Shown: in pieces, positions 49,096 through 59,748 of the stretch
Layout of the letters: every line of letters starts with the position of its first letter
Numbering within the stretch: the stretch's first letter is position 1
DNA from: Pyrrhoderma lamaoense
Lineage: Eukaryota; Basidiomycota; Agaricomycetes; Hymenochaetales; Hymenochaetaceae
Reading direction: 5' to 3'
Assembly (NCBI GenBank): GCA_002794735.1
Contig: NBAZ01000002.1
Span: 1,488,001-1,552,000 of the forward strand
Length of the DNA stretch: 64,000 bases
Notes under the pieces: model-generated
Told to the model about the DNA's origin: nothing
The model's database searches: none
The model's input: only the letters and a program-made list of their open reading frames with translations
Translations under genes and position numbers: made by a program

Positions 49096-50852
49096 TGTTA
49101 CGGGATTGGAGGTTTGAAGATTCACGGATCATCGGCTAGGTCGGAGATCAAACACAAACCAAATAAAGGAAGCTGCAAATCCTGCCTATTACGAACAATA
49201 GCAAACTCAGCCATGTCACACAGGGAAGTCCTCTCTCATGATGAAGAAAGGCCTGCGGTGTTTGAACGACTACATGCGCAGCCAGCAGAGCCATTGCTGG
49301 ATCAAGTCCGTGGTTGGATAGAATCACGGCAAAAATCAGAGACTAGGACCTTACCAAACCCTACAGGAGATGTAGGTGTTCGTATAGCAGTACAAGAAGC
49401 AGAACGAACTAGCGAATCTCAAGTACACAGTCAGGTGGAACGAGTCCTTTGGTATCAGACCAGGGTAGAGTGTATTAATTGCAAGAAGACTTATTCGTTA
49501 CAATCGGACCTCTACAGGATCACTTGGACAACTTTCTTCGAGATGGGAGTGGATGCTACTGAGTTTACAGTACAAGTACAGAAGTACTGGACAGACAATT
49601 CTATTCAAGAATTCCCTCATTGGGAACAAGACGTATGGACCTTTCACTACGTTACATTCTTGGAGATAAGAAGGAAAAAAAAGGTCTGGGGTCAAGTCAG
49701 GATTGTAGTCTTAATGAATATGGAGCATACTGGACACCAGCACGAAGAACAGTGCAGCAGTAGTGTGGTTCACTATCAAGTAATACCAAAGGATCCCCCA
49801 GAATGGGGAATACTCTTACTCTGTCAGCTACCAAGGAAAGTCTATAATCATCTCAAGTTAATCAATGTGCCTGGATACATATAATGGGGATATCACCAAT
49901 ACTTCAATGCCGAACAACGTGTGGCCTGCTGGGTCAGCACGGACCATTCAGGGTCTTTGTGAAGTGAACACACAACACAATTCAGCCACAATTGGAGTTA
50001 TCTAGGGTTCAGGGCAGTGGACCCTAACTCAGGGTCAGGAGATTGGGAATCTCTCTAGATCAGATCTAAGGGTCTCAGGGTCTCAGGGAGTAATACGATT
50101 GTATGGACTGCGGAGCAGGGACGTTAAGGGTTTAGACATGTGTGGGATACACAGGGTCTTCAGGGACTTGTGGAGCAAGTGCTCTTAAGGTTATGGTTAG
50201 GATAAAGGAATGCTCATGGCATAATGAGTGTTGATGAAGACTATAAAAGAAGAACATTTGGACACAGTAGAGTAAATTATTCAGACTCACTTATAGCTAT
50301 AAAATGGTAATAAGTTTACTTAGAGCTGTAAAACAGTAACAAGTTACAACTACACTTGAAGTACAATATCTGCGCTCAGTCAAGATTGTTGTTAGCTGGC
50401 AAAGGTGTTGCTTTAAGGGTATCTGTATTGTGGTAGAACATCTAGCTTTCTCTAATATCGTTACTTGTTCTCTATCGCTGTACAGTGAGGAGACTACTTC
50501 TATACTCTTCAAGAAGGACCACGTTATCGTACTACGAGTTATTGCATTAGCATCATTTAGGTTGAATCAATACCTTGGTTGACACCTCATGTGATTACCT
50601 CTTTGTCACAATCTACTTGTAGTGTCCTTGGCACTTGGCACGACGACTTTGAGACCCCCTACCTTGAAGAAGCACCAACTGCTCATTAGCTTTAACCGGA
50701 CTAGGTGTCTATTTAGTCTGATCAACTACTCAGCACACTGCTAGCCCACCCCTTTTGGCGAAAGGATTAGAGTTGCTTTATCTGGGTTATCGAACCTCTA
50801 TTACTAAGGTTGCAGATCGCGCTGATCCCTTAGTTTTAAGGAAACCGTAACA
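49096..50852 (+). mobile_element. Element X copy 1 (LTR-like ends, unknown ORF)
   Basis: 1757 bp, TGTTACGG...CCGTAACA, flanked by TTCAA direct repeats (49091-49095 and 50853-50857). A TATAAAAG box lies near 50244. No reverse transcriptase or transposase motif. TG...CA ends, 5-bp target duplications and a late TATA box suggest a solo LTR with an ORF inside U3, but an independent element cannot be excluded. Many sites that are CG in copy 2 are TG or CA here. Confidence 0.8.
49213..49884 (+). pseudogene. Element X ORF, truncated by a stop
   Basis: From the first in-frame ATG ([14 protein letters not shown]) the frame gives 223 aa and stops at TAA 49882-49884, where copy 2 has CGA; downstream another stop replaces a Trp codon. 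It is otherwise strongly similar to the copy-2 protein, including CINCKKTY and WTFHYVT. The function is unknown. Confidence 0.65.
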
Positions 50853-50921
50853 TTCAAGATATTGATTTCTAGTTGTTACCACTTTTTCTGGTATAATATA
50901 CTATGAGTGGGTAGACTCATT

Positions 50922-51035
50922 ATCAAGAATAGGAAGTATTGAGATATACTGAAGATTACAACTGGTAGTTTAAGTTGGGAAATATGAGCAATGAAGAGAG
51001 TGTGGCTCTTACTTTGGCTGTCAAACTCTGTGTAG
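50922..51035 (-). repeat. Right arm of the inverted duplication
   Basis: Reverse-complement copy of 48967-49085. It is cut at 51035 by the 5' LTR of gypsy-A: the left arm continues past 'ctctgtgtag' (reverse-complement reading) while here the LTR begins. Confidence 0.85.
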
Positions 51036-51890
51036 TGTTATGAAACCAAGTCTATTTTCGCTTTTTTGCTTACTAAGCAGTTTACATAAGCTGACTAAGC
51101 ACTTACATAAGCATCTTACATAAGCAGATTATCTAATCATCTTACATAAGCTTACATACGCATGCTTACCTAATCATTATTACCTAAACATCTTACCTAA
51201 TCACTTACATAATATGCTTACATAAGTCGCTTACTAAGCACTGACTCATCATATGACTCAGCTGTCTTATTAAGCATCTCATCTTATCTTATCTCTCTCT
51301 TATCTCCACTGCTTACTCATCTGTTCTAGAACATTCTGAGACCTTCCAGAACATTCTAGAACATTCCACCATGTTCTACCACCTTCCATCATTCTCCATG
51401 GTCATCTTTCCCCATTTGGTTTAGTCCCCTTTGTAATTAGCCTATTTTATGTTTCAGCTAGCACAGCCTAGCTTAGCCTGATTATTTAGCCTGTTTATTA
51501 TGTTTCAGCTAGCACAGCCTAGCTTAGCCTCATAGTTTAGCCTATTTCTTATGTTTCATCTAACACAGCCTAGCACAGCTTAGTTTAGCCTAATAGTTTA
51601 GCCATAGACCCTGCCGGGTTTTTTCATTATTCCCACACTGCCTCCCACATGTATAAATACCCCCCTCCTGTCAGTAGCTAGTCCCCCAGTCTTGATCTTG
51701 TCTTCCCTCCTAGACTAGTACCTTCTAATACATCCTCTTGTCCTCTCCTCACTGTTCTTCCCCTCCTCTTGTCCCTCCTCTCCTCTGTCTCTGTCTATAT
51801 CAGTGTATGCTGGTTGTGCCTTGTCTTCAGACCCTGCTGACTAAGCATTCTGCTGACTAATACTGGTACTAGAACTAGTCATTGCTGACA
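51036..51890 (+). repeat. 5' LTR of gypsy-A
   Basis: TGTTATGAAACC...TTGCTGACA. The 5' half holds a tandem-like series of CTTACATAAG/CTTACCTAATCA repeats (51060-51240), the middle holds three repeats of the 'tatgtttca(g/t)ctagcacagcctagctta' unit. TATAAATA at 51652 and a predicted RNA start near 51688. Confidence 0.92.
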
Positions 51891-51892
51891 TT

Positions 51893-51903
51893 AGATCAAG
51901 ACT
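51893..51903 (+). promoter_or_regulatory. Candidate self-priming site of gypsy-A
   Basis: AGATCAAGACT, 2 bp after the LTR, is the exact reverse complement of AGTCTTGATCT at 51688-51698, which lies 36 bp after the start of the TATA box, where the RNA 5' end is expected. Tf1/sushi-type chromoviruses prime reverse transcription with the 5' end of their own RNA in this way. No tRNA-type TGG site follows the LTR. Confidence 0.65.
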
Positions 51904-52474
51904 CCCTCTATCACTACTTTCTTAGTGTTACTCTCTTATCACCACTTCTGTGGTGTTTCCACCAACCATCTTTCCCCACCCTTGTTCACTTTCTATCAGA
52001 CATACCCATTAAAGCCTTCTACCATTTTCTCACCACTATTCCTATAAGAGTAAAGCCAGTCCCTTTTCCTTTTCTAGTAGTGTTTGGGACATTACTCTTT
52101 TGATTGTTTGTCCAGAGTTATTTCTCACTTGAGGATAACTTCTGCACTAAGTTACTTAGATACACAACACACTATCCCTTGGCTAGATTCTCAACTTAAG
52201 GGCCTTGACCTGGAGACTAGTTTGAACACCTCTACTCAGTGGATAATAGTCAAAACCACTAGTGAGTTGTTGTTACAAGCAGAGTGTGTTCCCTTAAGCA
52301 GTAGTAAAACCCCACAAGTAGTTTTGTAGAGTGTAATAGAGTAAGGTTGACTTGCCTTCTCTTAGAATTAGACACTAGATAGCCTAGAGTAGATATTTAC
52401 TTATTCCCTTTATTTTTTACCTTATCTAGATTAGTAGTACCTTCACTCAGTTCACCCCATAAGTTACTTCATCT

Positions 52475-53437
52475 ATGACAGATATTTCAAGTACCTCTGA
52501 ACAACTGGATGCACTTGTTGACCAGTTATCAAGTGTGCATCTCAATAACTCATTGAAGGGAAAAAGAAGACTGCATAGACAGATCCATGTAGCCAAACCC
52601 AACCCATTCTCAGGACAAAGAAAAGACTTCAAACCTTTTCTGAAATCCTTGAGGTTATACCTGTTAGCAGCCAAAGATGAACTCACCACTGATGAGGAGA
52701 AAATCATCTTTACTCTCTCATTCATGACAGATGGCTTAGCTGGGTTATGGGCAGACAACTACTTGGAGGAATGTGACATGGTTATCACTGATGAGTGGGA
52801 AACTTTTCTAGCCAGGCTCAAAGAGACCTTTGATGATCCTCATGAGAAAGCTAATGCTCAAGAAAAGCTAAACAGCATCACTCAAGGAAAGAAAACTGCA
52901 GAGGAGTTCTTCCAAGAGTTTGATTTGCTAATCAGAGCAGCTAAATACCATGAGAACCATGATGAATATCTTATCTCTATTCTTAAAGAAAAAGTTAACC
53001 CAAAAGTAGTCATGAAGATCACAGAGATGGTGGATGAGCCTGAAGATTACCATACTTGGAAAAGGATGGCAATTAAAATTGATAGAAAACTTCATTTGGC
53101 CAGTACCATAGTAGCTAAACCCACTTCTTACACAAAACCTCCAGTCCTCCCCAAACAACACAGCCAAATACCAGAGAAAAGAGACAACACTGGTGTTACT
53201 TTTGGTGGCAAAGGACAGCCCATGGATGTCTCTATTGACAGGGCCAGGAGAAATGGTTTATGCTATCTATGTGGACTTAAAGGCCACTTAGCCAGAGAAT
53301 GTCCTCAGAAGAAAGCACAGATTAGATCTATCTTAATGTGCATGGAACCTGAAGAGAGACAAGCTTGGGCTGATGAAGTTGATATCCTGAAAGAATCAGA
53401 GTTAGCTAGAGTAGAACAGGATTTTGTGGAAGCCTGA
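52475..53437 (+). CDS. Gypsy-A Gag polyprotein
   Basis: 320 aa, start ATG 52475, preceded by a leader of about 580 bp. The capsid-like region has [34 protein letters not shown] and [14 protein letters not shown], followed by the nucleocapsid CCHC knuckle [14 protein letters not shown] (CX2CX4HX4C). The stop TGA at 53435-53437 overlaps an open -1 frame (from 53410) leading into Pol. Codons avoid CG: arginine is written AGA or AGG. Confidence 0.92.
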   Translation: MTDISSTSEQLDALVDQLSSVHLNNSLKGKRRLHRQIHVAKPNPFSGQRKDFKPFLKSLRLYLLAAKDELTTDEEKIIFTLSFMTDGLAGLWADNYLEECDMVITDEWETFLARLKETFDDPHEKANAQEKLNSITQGKKTAEEFFQEFDLLIRAAKYHENHDEYLISILKEKVNPKVVMKITEMVDEPEDYHTWKRMAIKIDRKLHLASTIVAKPTSYTKPPVLPKQHSQIPEKRDNTGVTFGGKGQPMDVSIDRARRNGLCYLCGLKGHLARECPQKKAQIRSILMCMEPEERQAWADEVDILKESELARVEQDFVEA

Positions 53438-56400
53438 CTTTGAATGTGGCAGAGGAAGGCATTAGTAATGATTCAAATACTAGTACAAATAAAGTTGTTT
53501 TTAATACCAGTAATGAATCAAAACCCACAGAATTCTGTAAGAAAGTACCCTCTTTTAAAGAAACCAGAGATAGACTGTTGCAGATAGTACACCCCAAAAG
53601 AACCAAAGAAATCACCAGAAGCTTAGTCAGACAAATAAATCAGCTGACAGGTGATGAGTTGACTTCTGCAATAGCTTCTCTGAAAGAACCCAAAAAATTT
53701 ATTAGAGGTGGAAAAGGTAGACAACTTACTGTCCCCATACTCTTAGCTACTCTTGATAATAACCTGCAAATACAATCTCAAGGATTGATTGATAGTGGAT
53801 GCACAGGTTCATGCATTAATGAGAGTTTAGTAAAGAAACATCAGCTTGTTACAAAGAAAACACCACTAGCAATTCCTGTATACAATGCTGATGGCACTCT
53901 CAATAAAGCTGGTGCAATAAGAGAATATATTTCTATGCGCTTGTCTATCCACAATCATGTAGAAAGAATAGATTTGGCTGTCACAAATCTGGGAGACACA
54001 GACATCTTCATTGGTCATGAGTGGTTAAAGAAACATAATCCAAGCATAGATTGGGTTAAAGCCACTATAAACTTTGATAGATGCCCAGAAGAGTGCAACA
54101 TGCCAAATTCTTCTCAATCCACTCCAGAGAACATAAATTCTCCACTTAAGACTTGTCAACTAGTTAAAGAAAATATAGTAATACCTGACTTTAGTCAAGA
54201 GTATCCCACTGTATTTAGTGAGCAAGAATTCAACAAACTACCAGAGAGAAGGCCTTGGGATCATGCTATTGAAACCAAACCTGACTTTGTTCCAAAAGAC
54301 TGTAAAATTTATCCATTAACAGTCAAAGAACAAGAAGCTCTGGATCAGTTTCTTGATGAAAATCTTAAAAGTGGTAGAATCAGACCTTCTAAATCCCCTC
54401 AAGCATCTCCATTTTTCTTTATTAAGAAGAAGGATGGTACATTAAGACCAATCCAGGATTACAGAAAGTTAAATGAGGGCACTATTAAAAATAGATACCC
54501 CATTCCTCTAATCCAGGAGTTGCTTGATAAAACCAAAATGTCTAATTATTTCACAAAGTTAGATGTTAGATGGGGATATAATAACATTAGAATTAAAGAA
54601 GGTGATGAGTGGAAAGCAGCCTTTAAAACTAATAGAGGACTGTTTGAACCCAATGTTATTGTTACGATTTCCTTAAAACTAAGGGATCAGCGCGATCTGC
54701 AACCTTAGTAATAGAGGTACGATAACCCAGATAAAGCAACTCTAATCCTTTCGCCAAAAGGGGTGGGCTAGCCGTGTGCTGAGTAGTTGATCAGACTAAA
54801 TAGACACCTAGTCCGGTTAAAGCTAATGAGCAGTTGGTGCTTCTTCAAGGTAGGGGGTCTCGAAGTCGTCGTGCCAAGTGCCGAGGACACTACAAGTAGA
54901 TTGTGACAAAGAGGTAATCACGCGAGGTGTCGACCAAGGTATTGATTCAACCTAAACGATGCCGATGCAATAACTCGTAGTACGATAACGTGGTCCTTCT
55001 TGGAGAGTATAGAAGTAGTCTCCTCACTGTACAGCGATAGAGAACAAGTAACGATGTTAGAGAAAGCTAGATGTCCTATCACAATACAGATACCCTTAAA
55101 GCAACACCTTTGCCAGCTAACGACAATCTTGACTGAGCGCAGGTATTGTACTTCAAGTGTAGTTTGTAACTTGTTACCGTTTTACGGCTATAAGTGAGTC
55201 TGAACAATCTACTCTACGATGTCCAAAAGTCCTGCTTTTATAGCCTTCATCAACACCCATTATACCATGGGTATTCCTTTATACTAACCATAACCTTAAG
55301 GGCACTTGCTCCACAAGTCCCTGAAGACCCTGTGTATCCCACACATGTCTAAACCCTTATCGTCCCTGCTCCACTTGTCCGTACGATCGCATTACTCCCT
55401 GAGACCCTGAGACCCTGAGACCCTTAGATCTGATCTAGAGAGATTCCCAATCTCCTGTCCCTGAGTTAGGGTCCACTGCCCTGAACCCTAGATAGCCCCA
55501 ATTGTGGCTAAAGCGTGTTGTGCGTTCGCTCCACAAAGACCCTGTATGATCCGTACCGACCCAACAGGCCACACGCTGTTCTGCCTCGAAGTATTGATGA
55601 TACCCCCATCGTATGTATCCAGGCACATCAATTAACTTGAGATGATCGTAGACTTTCCTTGGTAGCTGACGGAGTAAGAGTATTCCCCATTCTGGGGGAT
55701 CCCGTGGTACCACTTGATAGTAAACCACACTACTGCTGCACTGTTCCTCGTGCTGGTGTCCAGTATGCTCCATATTCGTTAAGACAACAATCCTGACTTG
55801 ACCCCAGACCTTTTCCTTCCTTTTTATCTCCAAGATTGTAACGTAGTGAAAGGTCCAAACCTCTTGTTCCCAATGAGGGAATTCTCGATTAGAATTGTCT
55901 GTCCAGTACTTCTGTACTTGTACTGTAAACTCGGTAGCATCCACTCCCATCTCGAAGAGAGTTGTCCAAGTGATCCTGTAGAGGTCCGATTGTAACGAAT
56001 AAGTCTTCTTGCAATTAATACACCCTACCCTGGTCCGGTACCAAGGGACTCGTTCCACCTGACTGTGTACTTGAGATTCGCTAGTTCGTTCTGCTTCATG
56101 TACTGCTATACGAACACCTACGTCTCCTGTAGGATTTGGTAAGGTCCTAGTCTCTGACCTTTGCCGTGATTCTATCCAACCACGGACTTGATCCAGCAAT
56201 GGCTCTGCTGGCTGCGCATGTAGTCGTTCAAACACCGCAGGCCTTTCTTCATCTTGAGAGAGGACTTCCCTGTGTGACATGGCTGAGTTTGCTATTGTTC
56301 GTAATAGGCAGGATTTGCAGCTTCCTATATTCAGTTTGTGTTTGATCTCCGACCTAGCCGATGATCCGCGAATCTTCAAACCTCCAATCCCGTAACAGTT

Positions 56401-58869
56401 ATGTTCTTTGGATTAACCAATTCTCCTGCTACTTTTCAAGCTTTTATGAACACTATATTAAAAGACTTGATACAGGAGGGCTCAGTAATAGTCTACTTAG
56501 ATGACATCTTAATATTCACCAGATGTTTATCTGAACATATTAGACTTGTCAGACAAGTACTACAAGTGTTAAAAGACAATCACTTATGTCTGAGATACTC
56601 TAAATGTTCATTTGCTGAACCCAAAATTGGTTACTTGGGATATGTAGTGGGTGGTGGTAAAATTGAAATGGAAACCCAAAAGATAAAAGCTATACAAGAA
56701 TGGCCAGAACCCAAGAATGTTAAGCAGTTAGAATCATTTTTGGGATTCTGTGGATTTTATAGACGCTTTGTCAAAGGTTACAGTCATATTACCACACCAC
56801 TCAACAGGTTAAAAGGAAAATCAGGATGGAAATGGGGAAAAGAAGAAGCAGAAGCAGTGATACAGCTCAAACAAGCTATCACTTCTGCTCCAGTCTTAGC
56901 AGTGCCCACAGACAATGATCCATTCAGAATTGAAACAGATGCTTCAAACTTTGCAATTGGGGCAGTTTTGTCTCAAAAGCAGGATAACAAATGGCACCCC
57001 ATAGCATTCATGTCAGAATCCATGACACCAGAGGAAAGAAATTATCCCATCTATGACAAAGAAATGCTAGCCATTGTTAAAGCTCTGAAAGAATGGAGAC
57101 CATACTTGTATGAAGCCAAACATACAGTAGAAGTCTGGACAGATCATGCTAATATTCAGTACTTTAGAGAACCTCAGGATTTAAATAGAAGACAGGCCAG
57201 ATGGATGCTGCTTCTATGGAAATATGATCTTACAATCATTCACAAGCCTGGAAAAGAAATGAAAAAGGCTGACCTTCTGTCAAGAAGAGTTGATCATGAC
57301 AGGGGGGAGAATGATAATAAGAGAGTTACCATGTTAAAACCTGAGTGGTTCAGAGCCACAAGTATTGAATCATTAGATACAGAACTGGTTAAAAGCATTA
57401 AAGAAAGTACACATGCAATTGATCAGTCTGTAAAAAGAGCACTGGATAATAAAGAAAAAGACTGGGCAGAGAATGATCATTTGATTACTTGGCAAAACAA
57501 AATTTATGTTCCAAAAGATAAAACTTTGAGAGCTAAAATCATCAAAGTTCATCATGATGAGACAGTAGCTGGTCATCCTGGTAGAAACAAAACCCAGGAA
57601 TTAGTGACTCGCAATTTTTGGTGGCCAAGAATCACAAATGACATTCGCTTGTATGTTTCTGGTTGTGATACATGTCAGAGAACTAAGGCTCATAGAAACA
57701 AAAAACATGCTCCATTAAACCCTAATGAAATACCAACTAGACCCTGGGAAATTATATCTATTGACTTAATAGGTGAATTACCAGAATCTAAGGGTTTTAA
57801 TGCAATATGTGTAATTGTGGACAGATTTAGTAAACAAATTCATGCTCTCCCCACTAATATGGAACTCACATCTGAGGGGTTAGCAAGAATTTACAGAGAT
57901 CAAGTCTTCAGACTTCATGGTCTTCCCAGAAAGATCATAAGTGACAGAGGTCCACAATTTGAGTCTAATTTCATGCATGACTTGTATAGATTGTTGGGTA
58001 TTACTGGAAATCCTTCTACTGCATATCACCCCCAAACTGATGGCCAAACTGAGAGAATAAATCAAGAAATTGAGCAGTATCTCAGAGCTTACATCAATCA
58101 TAGACAATCAGATTGGGCTGAGTGGTTAGCAATAGCTGAATTCTCTTATAATGACAAAGTACAATCTTCTACTGGATATTCACCCTTCTTTGTAAATTAT
58201 GGATTACATCCATACAAAGGGTCCAATCCCAGAAGAGAACCTGTCAATGAATCAGCTGGACAATTTGCTAAAACTATGCAGAAAGTCAGAGAAGAAGTTG
58301 AATCCAGTTTAAAGAAGGCTGCTGAAGTTATGAAACACTTTTATGATAGAAATAAAGGTGAATCCATTGAGTACAAGAAAGGAGATTTAGTAATGCTTGA
58401 AGCAACCAACTTACCCTCTATAAGACCTATGAAAAAACTGGACTGTAAAAGATATGGTCCATTTGAAGTAATAGAAAAAGTCAATAGAGGTGCTTACAAG
58501 CTAAAACTTCCAAGTACTTGGAGAAGAATACATCCAGTATTTAATGAAGTTTTACTGTCTCCTTATACAACACCAGCCTTTGAAAACCAGCAACAAGCTC
58601 CACCCCCACCTCCAGTGCTTATTGGCAAAGAACAAGAGTATGAAGTGGAATCCATTATAGACTCTAAATTTGTCAGAAATAAGCTCAAATTTCTGGTACA
58701 TTGGAAAGGATATGGTGTTGAAAGCAGAACTTGGGAGCCTGAAGAACATTTAGAAAACTCTAAAGAATTAATTGAGGAGTTTTACAAAGAAAATCCCAGA
58801 GCTCCCAGAAGATTGAGAGTTATAGACATGAAATACATACCCTCTTTTCAAAGTCTAAGTCATGATTGA
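53410..58869 (+). CDS. Gypsy-A Pol polyprotein (PR-RT-RH-IN-chromodomain), split by element X
   Basis: Coding parts 53410-54659 and 56403-58869; X plus one GTTAT copy lies between. Protease: LIDSGCTGS and the IFIGHEWL flap region. Reverse transcriptase: [51 protein letters not shown] (catalytic Asp pair). RNase [15 protein letters not shown]. Integrase: HHCC zinc domain ([11 protein letters not shown]...CDTCQ) and the DDE core with [17 protein letters not shown] and [17 protein letters not shown]. Chromodomain: [21 protein letters not shown] near the C-terminus, which in this group directs integration to heterochromatin. Only the X insertion breaks it. Confidence 0.93.
54660..56397 (-). mobile_element. 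Element X copy 2, inserted in gypsy-A pol
   Basis: 1738 bp, TGTTACGA...CCCGTAACA on the plus strand, target duplication GTTAT at 54655-54659 and 56398-56402. Removing X and one duplicate makes the gypsy-A reverse transcriptase frame continuous, which proves the element ends. Opposite orientation to gypsy-A. CpG-rich, unlike its host element. The internal TATA box and ORF are conserved with copy 1. Confidence 0.9.
55435..56280 (-). CDS. Element X protein, function unknown
   Basis: 281 aa from ATG 56280 ([14 protein letters not shown]); the frame is open further upstream nearly to the element end, so a longer product from an alternative start is possible. Visible features: a polar N-terminal third, a CxxC pair (CINCKKTY), a central basic segment around [15 protein letters not shown], and a Trp/Tyr-rich C-terminal part ([19 protein letters not shown]). 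No match to transposase, integrase, Gag or protease motifs. It is conserved between two copies that differ at many silent sites, so it may be or have been functional. Confidence 0.6.
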   Translation of the reverse strand: MSHREVLSQDEERPAVFERLHAQPAEPLLDQVRGWIESRQRSETRTLPNPTGDVGVRIAVHEAERTSESQVHSQVERVPWYRTRVGCINCKKTYSLQSDLYRITWTTLFEMGVDATEFTVQVQKYWTDNSNREFPHWEQEVWTFHYVTILEIKRKEKVWGQVRIVVLTNMEHTGHQHEEQCSSSVVYYQVVPRDPPEWGILLLRQLPRKVYDHLKLIDVPGYIRWGYHQYFEAEQRVACWVGTDHTGSLWSERTTRFSHNWGYLGFRAVDPNSGTGDWESL

Positions 58870-58896
58870 GGACAATCAATCTAAGAGAGGGGGTAA

Positions 58897-59748
58897 TGTT
58901 ATGAAACCAAGTCTATTTTCGCTTTTTTGCTTACTAAGCAGTTTACATAAGCTGACTAAGCACTTACATAAGCATCTTACATAAGCAGATTATCTAATCA
59001 TCTTACATAAGCTTACATACGCATGCTTACCTAATCATTATTACTTAAACATCTTACCTAATCACTTACATAATATGCTTACATAAGTCGCTTACTAAGC
59101 ACTGACTCATCATATGACTCAGCTGTCTTATTAAGCATCTCATCTTATCTTATCTCTCTCTTATCTCCACTGCTTACTCATCTGTTCTAGAACATTCTGA
59201 GACCTTCCAGAACATTCTAGAACATTCCACCATGTTCTACCACCTTCCATCATTCTCCATGGTCATCTTTCCCCATTTGGTTTAGTCCCTTTGTAATTAG
59301 CCTATTTTATGTTTCAGCTAGCACAGCCTAGCTTAGCCTGATTATTTAGCCTGTTTATTATGTTTCAGCTAGCACAGCCTAGCTTAGCCTCATAGTTTAG
59401 CCTATTTCTTATGTTTCATCTAACACAGCCTAGCACAGCTTAGTTTAGCCTAATAGTTTAGCCATAGACCCTGCCGGGTTTTTTCATTATTCCCACACTG
59501 CCTCCCACATGTATAAATACCCCCTCCTGTCAGTAGCTAGTCCCCCAGTCTTGATCTTGTCTTCCCTCCTAGACTAGTACCTTCTAATACATCCTTTTGT
59601 CCCTCTCTCACTGTTCTCCCCTCCTCTTGTCCCTCCTCTCCTCTGTCTCTGTCTATATCAGTGTATGCTGGTTGTGCCTTGTCTTCAGACCCTGCTGACT
59701 AAGCATTCTGCTGACTAATACTGGTACTAGAACTAGTCATTGCTGACA
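58897..59748 (+). repeat. 3' LTR of gypsy-A
   Basis: 852 bp; differs from the 5' LTR by about eight small changes, mostly C-run lengths and transitions. It abuts gypsy-B pol directly at 59749. Confidence 0.92.

Larger units (their letters stand above)
51036..59748 (+). mobile_element. Gypsy-A: chromodomain Ty3/Gypsy retrotransposon (chromovirus), interrupted by element X
   Basis: LTRs 51036-51890 (855 bp) and 58897-59748 (852 bp) are about 99% identical. Order: gag, protease, reverse transcriptase, RNase H, integrase, chromodomain, polypurine tract AAGAGAGGGGG just before the 3' LTR. All ORFs are open apart from the clean insertion of X at 54660-56397. CpG is almost absent. The left and right flanks do not share a target duplication (TGTAG versus GCGGT). 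Confidence 0.93.

Noticed and set aside
51060..51240. CTTACATAAG-type repeats as a CRISPR-like array
   Set aside because: The units are irregular, lack unique spacers and lie inside an LTR in a eukaryotic genome.
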